A stretch of DNA of 64,000 nucleotides. Source: Romanomermis culicivorax. Lineage: Eukaryota; Nematoda; Enoplea; Mermithida; Mermithidae. Below are positions 59,334 to 64,000 of the stretch, in pieces (the first letter of the stretch is position 1; every line of letters begins with the position of its first letter). A model generated the notes under the pieces. It saw only the letters and a list, made by a program, of their open reading frames with translations, did not search any database and had not been told where the DNA came from. The stretch is from the NCBI GenBank assembly GCA_963922205.1, contig CAWUHX010000325.1:248001-312000 (forward strand), in the 5' to 3' direction. A program made the translations under genes and the position numbers.

Positions 59334-59990
59334 ATGTCAAATGATGATGATGAAAAGTTTTATATATGGAAACATCCATTTAACTGTATAGTTTCTGCTC
59401 CAACAAAATCAGGAAAAACACAATTTGTTAAAAAACTTGTAATTTTTGCTAAAGAAATGCTTCACCCTGCTCCTGTGAAAATTTATTGGTGTTATTCGGA
59501 ATGGCAAGAAGCTTACGATGAATTAGTTCAGAAATGTTCTTATGTAGAATTTATTCAAGGTTCGCCTGATTTGAATGAACTTCAGAAAAGTAAAGATACA
59601 CCTAAATTATTAATTATGGATGATATGATGCAAGAGATGAAGAATGATCAAAGTTTAACTCAACTTTTTACTAAAGGATCGCATCATTGGAATATATCAA
59701 TTATACATATAGTTCAGAATGCCTTTTTTGATGGAATGCGTACGAGTAGGATAAACGCTCAATATTTAATTCTTTTAAAAAATCCAAGCGATAGATTACA
59801 AGTCCGCACACTGGCTCGACAGATTTTTCCAACTACCTCAAATTATTTCATAGAATCGTATGAGGATGCTACTAGTAAACCATACGGTTATTTATTAATA
59901 GATCTTACACAGACATGTCCTGAAAAATATCGACTTAGATCTAATATATTCCCCGACAATGATCATATGATTTTGTATACACCTAAATGA
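59334..59990 (+). CDS. Polinton genome-packaging ATPase (FtsK/HerA, A32-like)
   Basis: P-loop ATPase of 218-225 residues. The in-frame ATG at 59313 would add MLLSKKE; I chose 59334 (MSNDDDEKFYIWKHPF) because family members begin with this type of motif. Walker A is APTKSGKT, preceded by a strand (FNCIVS), and Walker B is LLIMDDMM. A later conserved QNAFFDG and a stretch ending YLLIDLTQTCPEKYRLR complete the usual Polinton ATPase pattern. It is expected to drive DNA into a capsid. No intron is visible, and length fits the family. Its presence implies virion-forming capacity now or in the past. Confidence 0.85.
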   Translation: MSNDDDEKFYIWKHPFNCIVSAPTKSGKTQFVKKLVIFAKEMLHPAPVKIYWCYSEWQEAYDELVQKCSYVEFIQGSPDLNELQKSKDTPKLLIMDDMMQEMKNDQSLTQLFTKGSHHWNISIIHIVQNAFFDGMRTSRINAQYLILLKNPSDRLQVRTLARQIFPTTSNYFIESYEDATSKPYGYLLIDLTQTCPEKYRLRSNIFPDNDHMILYTPK

Positions 59991-60048
59991 TTCATCATTT
60001 TTACAAAAAACTTTATACAGGTTAGTCGGATTCTATTATTTTAGCGAT

Positions 60049-60522
60049 ATGATATACAGTAAACACATTTTTTTAAATACTCTCGCTGTGATCCTTTTCA
60101 TAGCTGTTTTTATTGTATGGGTACAATACCCTTTTCAATTTTATGAAAATGAAGAAGAACCTGTAAATGTTACAGATTTTACGATACCAAACACAAAAAA
60201 TGTTACAGATTTTACGATACCAAACACAAAAAATGTTACAGATCAGAAATTATTATTATTATTACGGGAAAATTATAAATTACATATAATACCCTTACTA
60301 CGTTATATAGAAAAAATTTTACATTGTCCTCAGAATGACGGACAATTTATGCAATTACGAGCGTGTTTCAAAATATATATTTTCAATCCTGTCGTATTTT
60401 CTTGTTGTAGTCGAAACAGTAAATTTCAAAACTTGTACATCAATGGAAGTAGATTACGATATATTGATACGATAGCTTTATTACATAATCAGAAAAAAAT
60501 ATTATACCCTTCATCAGTCTAG
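60049..60522 (+). CDS. Small membrane protein with repeated NVTDFTIPNTK
   Basis: 157 codons. An N-terminal hydrophobic helix at about residues 7-26 (FLNTLAVILFIAVFIVW) suggests a signal anchor. It is followed by Glu-rich residues and a 33-bp in-frame duplication giving NVTDFTIPNTK twice plus a third NVTD, each a potential N-glycosylation site. The C-terminal part has several Cys (HCPQN, RACFK, SCCSRN) that may form disulfides. I recognise no family. A virion-membrane or host-cell surface role is only a guess. It lies 58 nt after the ATPase, on the same strand. Confidence 0.6.
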   Translation: MIYSKHIFLNTLAVILFIAVFIVWVQYPFQFYENEEEPVNVTDFTIPNTKNVTDFTIPNTKNVTDQKLLLLLRENYKLHIIPLLRYIEKILHCPQNDGQFMQLRACFKIYIFNPVVFSCCSRNSKFQNLYINGSRLRYIDTIALLHNQKKILYPSSV

Positions 60523-60582
60523 TCGAGAATTTTGAAGAGGTTGGTCGTTTTTCTATAATTCGTTTGTTTTGTGACAATTACA

Positions 60583-61045
60583 ATGTCCGCCGCATTTGAA
60601 GTTTTTGTCAGAATGGTGCAAAATAAAGTAAAAGGTAAAAATTTATATCTCTTCTTTAACTATTTATTAAACTATAGTATTTTTTATTTAAGGTAAAATA
60701 CTAAACAACAAACAGAAATGCGAAATAGCTGATTTGTTTTGGACTCGTTTCTCACCCGAAGCCAAGATTTTTTACAAAGACATAGCTAAGGCGTGCAACC
60801 ATTTACGGCGTGAAGTTGGTTTACCTATGGGGCGTAAAAAAGTTACACAATTTTGGTGTTTTGCTAGACTATTACTGACGGAGTTGGATATGGTCGAAAC
60901 TCGCGCTATTTTTGTAGAAGATCTTTTTTTAAAACTAGATACAGCTCATAAACTATTTTTTATGAATATGAATAACTTGTGTGCTTTTTCTAGACGCGAA
61001 GAGTTGAATATCGTCATACAAAATGAAGCTTCATTACTATCTTAA
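60583..61045 (+). CDS. HMG-box-like small protein (two exons)
   Basis: Exons 60583-60634 and 60693-61045 join in phase 1 across a 58-nt intron, 134 codons. The pattern SAAFEVFVRMVQNK, then LFWTRFSPEAKIFYKDIA fits the first two helices of an HMG box (Phe/aromatic near the start, Trp in helix 2, SPE.K..Y before helix 3), suggesting DNA bending or condensation. The rest (ARLLLTELDMVETRA) is helical and unrecognised. Without the intron only the second exon would be seen as an open frame starting at an internal Met. A poly(A) signal (aataaa) lies at 61054. Confidence 0.6.
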
Positions 61046-61127
61046 TGTAATACAATAAATATTTCAATGTTTACTCATCATTTGGTCATTATTGTAAAAT
61101 TTTTTTGTACTGTACGGTCTGTTTTGT

Positions 61128-61481
61128 ATGGCTTCTAGATTAAAGAAATATATTCACGAGCTCAATGTGTTAAAAAATTCAAATCGTGTTCAAAGACGTG
61201 CTCTTCTTCAACATTCTTCCCCCGATTTGATCTGTTGTATATGTGAAATTTGTTTGAACATTTTGAACGGTAATATTCCTATCAATTCAAACTTAAAAAA
61301 GAAATTGGCCAAACATAAATTATTGCTCAGAGGTTTAGCTACTAGACACGAAAAAAACAAGAAAAAAGATTTACATAATAAACGTGTAAGAATTGTTCAA
61401 AGTGGTGGAGCATTTTTACCTCTAGTACTACCCGTTTTATTATCTACATTAGCAAGTTTTGTTACAGAGAAATTATTATAG
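61128..61481 (+). CDS. Px-like basic protein with hydrophobic tail (Polinton/adintovirus)
   Basis: 117 codons. A Lys/Arg-rich body with ICCICEICLNILNGNIPI is followed by a KKLAKHK region, then RIVQSGGAFLPLVLPVLL and a hydrophobic C-terminal segment. Polintons and adintoviruses commonly carry a protein of this size with the order 'CI...LN...GNI', basic helix, 'Q.GG.FLP.L'. It is thought to relate to adenovirus core/pX-like or minor virion proteins. The assignment is from the pattern, not a search. It ends 1 nt before the next predicted start. Confidence 0.6.
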   Translation: MASRLKKYIHELNVLKNSNRVQRRALLQHSSPDLICCICEICLNILNGNIPINSNLKKKLAKHKLLLRGLATRHEKNKKKDLHNKRVRIVQSGGAFLPLVLPVLLSTLASFVTEKLL

Positions 61482-61482
61482 A

Positions 61483-62340
61483 ATGAAATTTGCTAATAAA
61501 TTTGCTCTTATACCTCAGGAGGTTCTGAATAAACTGAATAACTCTCAGGTTTCTTCTTCTTCGACGACGACGAGTTCAAATGAAAAGACAGGTATAGCTA
61601 AGCAAGTTGACATGTATCGTAACGAGCTAGAGCGCATTTTGAAAGATAATACGTTAACACCTGAAGAACAATACAAAATGTACTCGCAACTATTTTCACA
61701 ATATTTAACTTTTGAACATGAAAAGGCTCAACCTACTACAGTGATTTTAAAACAAAAAGTTATTGATAACGAAGAAGATGAGAAGGATAGTGACGATTTG
61801 AAACAAAAAGAAAAAAATTGGTTGAACGACGAAAAGTTACTTAGCGGTATTCCTAAACAGTTTAAACGCTCGGCATCCTTATTATTGGAGCATGTGCGAC
61901 GTAACCCTAGTATAAATGTTAATAAGCAAGGTGAAGTATTAATTGATGGAAAATTAATTGAAGGGTCACATATTATTGATTTATTACATGATTTGTCTCG
62001 TAAACGTTCAAAAATTACGCAAACGCTTGGAGTAGATGAGTTTGTTAATGCTTTGAAAAAATATAATGTACCATTAGAGGCTATAGGAAACCCATTACGT
62101 AAAATGTTATTCACTTTACCTCGGAAACTCTCCTACCATACACCTCCGGAAGAATCAGATGATCATGCAGTTAGTAGTGTCAAGCGGTTGAATAAACCAC
62201 TTGTGAAAGGTGTTGATTTATTTTCAAGTGGTGCCGAGGAAGATATCAAAGACGATTCATTCTTTAATAAAGGAAACTCGACAGAAAAGAAGATACGGCG
62301 CAAAGCTAGAGCACTGAGACGGTATACTCCTTTGTACTAG
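61483..62340 (+). CDS. Conserved Polinton-associated protein of unknown function
   Basis: 285 codons from the ATG at 61483; an earlier in-frame ATG at 61459 would overlap the preceding gene, so the later start (MKFANKFALIPQEVLNKL) is preferred. Features are a Ser/Thr linker, a helical region (LERILKDNTLTPEEQYKMYS), a Glu/Asp-rich stretch, then GIPKQFKRSASLLLEHV, NKQGEVLIDGKLIEGSHIID and VPLEAIGNPLRKM. The 'G.V.IDG..I.GS.I.DL' core recurs next to the integrase in invertebrate Polintons, as I recall. No enzyme motif is visible; a structural or minor-virion role is possible. The C-terminus is strongly basic (KKIRRKARALRRY). Confidence 0.65.
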   Translation: MKFANKFALIPQEVLNKLNNSQVSSSSTTTSSNEKTGIAKQVDMYRNELERILKDNTLTPEEQYKMYSQLFSQYLTFEHEKAQPTTVILKQKVIDNEEDEKDSDDLKQKEKNWLNDEKLLSGIPKQFKRSASLLLEHVRRNPSINVNKQGEVLIDGKLIEGSHIIDLLHDLSRKRSKITQTLGVDEFVNALKKYNVPLEAIGNPLRKMLFTLPRKLSYHTPPEESDDHAVSSVKRLNKPLVKGVDLFSSGAEEDIKDDSFFNKGNSTEKKIRRKARALRRYTPLY

Positions 62341-62344
62341 AGCG

Positions 62345-63454
62345 ATGAACACCTTACTTTCGAAATTATACAAAAATTTACACGGAAATCCCTCAGCTTT
62401 TTCTAGTATTGAAAAATTATATGCTGAAGCTAGAAAGCACCGTAAAACAATTACACGTAAAAATGTTAAAGATTGGCTTTCAAAACAAGATAGTTATACT
62501 CTACATAAACAAGTCAACAAAAAATTTTCACGTAATCGTATTTATGTTACAGCTATGGATCAACAATGGGAAATTGATTTGGCAGATATGTCTTCTTTAG
62601 CAGATTTTAACGATGGGTACAAATTTATGCTTACATGTATAGATGTATTAAGTAAATACGCATGGGTTGAACCCTTAAAATCAAAACACTCAAAGAATGT
62701 TTGCGATGCTTTTCAAAATATTTTAAAAAGAGGTCGAATCCCTTGGAGAGTGCGCAGCGATAAAGGAAAAGAATTTGTCAACAAAGATTTCCAAAAATTA
62801 TTGAAAACTAACGATATACATTTTTTTACTTCTCAAAACGAAGACATTAAATGTTCAATAGTGGAACGGTTTAATAGAACTTTAAAAACTAAATTATTTA
62901 AATATTTTACAGAGTTTACCACTTATAAATGGATTGATATTTTACCCGCAGTTGTTTCCAACTACAATCACTCTGTTCATAGATCTATTAAGGAAAAACC
63001 TATTAATGTAGATTATTCTAACGAAAAAATTATATGGCAAAGACTCTACCCTGAAAGATTATACACTAGAAAGCCTAAGATTGATATAGGAGATTACGTG
63101 CGAATTAGTAAACATAGAGGTGTATTTGACAAAGGTTATTTACCTCAATGGAGTGAAGAAGTTTTCAAAGTAAAACATGTTGTGAAGACCCGAAATCATA
63201 TACTTTATACAATTCAAGATCTGGAAGGCGAAGATATAGAAGGACGTTTTTATGAAAAAGAACTACAGAAAATCGATTTTAATCCTAATATCAAAGAATA
63301 CAAAATTGAAAAGGTTTTGAAGACTAAACAATTACCAGATGGTCAGAATAGAGTACTTGTGAAGTGGTGGGGTTATCCTGAAAAATTCAACAGTTGGATT
63401 TTAGAAAAGGATATACAAAACGACGACGACGACGATTACGATGAACAACTTTGA
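62345..63454 (+). CDS. Polinton integrase (retrovirus-type, DDE) with chromodomain
   Basis: 369 codons, intact. The catalytic core runs about residues 70-200: D78 in [10 protein letters not shown]139 in VRSDKGKEF and E174 in [10 protein letters not shown], with 34 residues between the last two. A C-terminal region ([15 protein letters not shown]) resembles the SH3-like domain. The last 50 residues form a chromodomain (YKIEKVLKT, then [18 protein letters not shown]), which in related integrases guides insertion to chromatin marks. It would insert the element, generating 6-bp target duplications in this family. It begins 4 nt after the previous stop and overlaps the protease gene by 14 nt. Confidence 0.92.
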   Translation: MNTLLSKLYKNLHGNPSAFSSIEKLYAEARKHRKTITRKNVKDWLSKQDSYTLHKQVNKKFSRNRIYVTAMDQQWEIDLADMSSLADFNDGYKFMLTCIDVLSKYAWVEPLKSKHSKNVCDAFQNILKRGRIPWRVRSDKGKEFVNKDFQKLLKTNDIHFFTSQNEDIKCSIVERFNRTLKTKLFKYFTEFTTYKWIDILPAVVSNYNHSVHRSIKEKPINVDYSNEKIIWQRLYPERLYTRKPKIDIGDYVRISKHRGVFDKGYLPQWSEEVFKVKHVVKTRNHILYTIQDLEGEDIEGRFYEKELQKIDFNPNIKEYKIEKVLKTKQLPDGQNRVLVKWWGYPEKFNSWILEKDIQNDDDDDYDEQL

Positions 63455-63932
63455 ATTGACATATTATGCTCAACAAGATGAGCTATTATCACAAAATTTT
63501 TTAGGAGTTTTTGCTTGCGATACTCTACCGAAGATAGTTAAAAGACCCGCGGCTTTAATTGCAAACACCGATACATCTTTTCAAAAAGGAAGTCATTGGA
63601 TAGCTATGTATTTTGATAATGCTAACTCTGTATATTATTTTGATTCTTATGGCTTACCACCAGTTATTCCTGCTTTTATAAATTATATTAACAAAAATGC
63701 TTTAATAATATATACAAATAAGAAACATTTACAAAATTTTAATAGTAGGGTTTGTGGTATATATACTTTATATTTTTTGTATTATAAAGTGCGACATGTT
63801 CCTATGTATAAAATGTTTAAAAGTTTCAGTAACACAAATTTTGTTTATAATGATAGATTGATTTGTAAGTTTTTTCATTGTAAATTTTCTGTAAAAGGTC
63901 ACTTGCGAAATAAATTATGTACACGTTTGTAA
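63441..63932 (+). CDS. Adenain-like cysteine protease of Polinton
   Basis: 163 codons. The catalytic set is visible: H52 in [11 protein letters not shown]68 in YYFDSYG, Q98 in LQNFNS and C105 in [11 protein letters not shown], the C48/C5 order His-Asp-Gln-Cys. Adenain-type proteases cleave capsid and core proteins during maturation; here that would be Polinton virion proteins. Length is slightly below adenain. Start overlaps the integrase end by 14 nt in another frame, suggesting coupled expression from one transcript or just compactness. No break seen. Confidence 0.88.
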   Translation: MNNFELTYYAQQDELLSQNFLGVFACDTLPKIVKRPAALIANTDTSFQKGSHWIAMYFDNANSVYYFDSYGLPPVIPAFINYINKNALIIYTNKKHLQNFNSRVCGIYTLYFLYYKVRHVPMYKMFKSFSNTNFVYNDRLICKFFHCKFSVKGHLRNKLCTRL

Positions 63933-64000
63933 AAAGTTAACTCCTTCTATATGTATTTATATATATATATAAATTTTACTTCACTTTGATAGCTCCGCCT
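63933..64000. other. Window end inside the Polinton
   Basis: A (ta)n stretch and 'atagctccgcct' follow the protease. No terminal inverted repeat partner of the left flank is seen. Confidence 0.6.

Larger units (their letters stand above)
51104..64000. mobile_element. Polinton/Maverick (adintovirus-like) element, right end outside window
   Basis: Diagnostic genes are all present: protein-primed family B polymerase, FtsK/HerA-type packaging ATPase, retrovirus-type integrase with chromodomain, and adenain-like cysteine protease. The polymerase is on the minus strand; all others are plus. The left border is uncertain (50.86-52.17 kb): the polymerase gene ends at 52180 and the adjacent direct duplication and tandem array are candidates for terminal sequence. 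No inverted copy of the left flank appears before 64000, so the right terminal repeat and possibly capsid genes lie beyond. All nine recognised genes are open, so the copy may be young. Confidence 0.9.

Noticed and set aside
61728..62114. Minus-strand frame of 128 codons
   Set aside because: Antisense to the conserved Polinton-associated protein, with no features of its own.

Overview
The window is nuclear DNA of an invertebrate animal. It is AT-rich, has spliceosomal introns with GT..AG ends, and carries sparse animal-type genes: a Patched-related sterol-sensing-domain membrane protein, a chymotrypsin-fold serine protease, a PAN/apple-domain protein and small secreted preproteins. Many DNA transposons sit between and inside them. 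I cannot place it to phylum from sequence alone; the mix suits an ecdysozoan-like invertebrate, but that is inference.

Layout. 1-6.4 kb holds tandem and dispersed repeats and no gene. 6.4-13.5 kb carries two minus-strand genes for small secreted proteins, with a Harbinger-type element and a foldback-like element between them. 14.8-30.2 kb is one large plus-strand Patched-related gene of eight recognised exons, with introns up to 4.2 kb filled by repeats. 31.4-32.1 kb is a decayed pogo/Tigger-like transposon. 33.5-36.9 kb is a four-exon serine protease on the minus strand. 37-42 kb is transposon wreckage. 42.8-44.4 kb is the 3' part of a PAN-domain gene whose intron holds a second foldback-like element. 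45-48.9 kb is a cluster of short inverted-repeat elements plus a third foldback-like element. 49.4-49.9 kb is a paralogue of the 6.4 kb threonine-rich secreted protein.

From about 51 kb to the window end lies a Polinton/Maverick (adintovirus-like) element. On the minus strand is a protein-primed family B DNA polymerase that I reconstruct as eleven exons (1,426 codons, no frameshift or stop, ten introns of 50-57 nt). On the plus strand, from a shared divergent promoter, are a two-exon protein with a possible PC4-like fold, the packaging ATPase, a small membrane protein, a two-exon HMG-box-like protein, a short Px-like protein, a conserved Polinton-associated protein, the chromodomain integrase and the adenain-like cysteine protease. 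Together they cover replication (polymerase), integration (integrase), and packaging and maturation (ATPase, protease). No capsid gene is visible; the right terminus lies beyond the window.

The main points for follow-up are: (1) an apparently intact Polinton whose replication and accessory genes carry twelve introns, all 50-58 nt, while host introns here run from 107 to over 4,000 nt; (2) a foldback-like transposon group in which each locus has its own minisatellite arms, two of them sharing a purine-rich inner core; (3) a pair of threonine-rich secreted proteins 42 kb apart that share an exon-start and furin-site layout.
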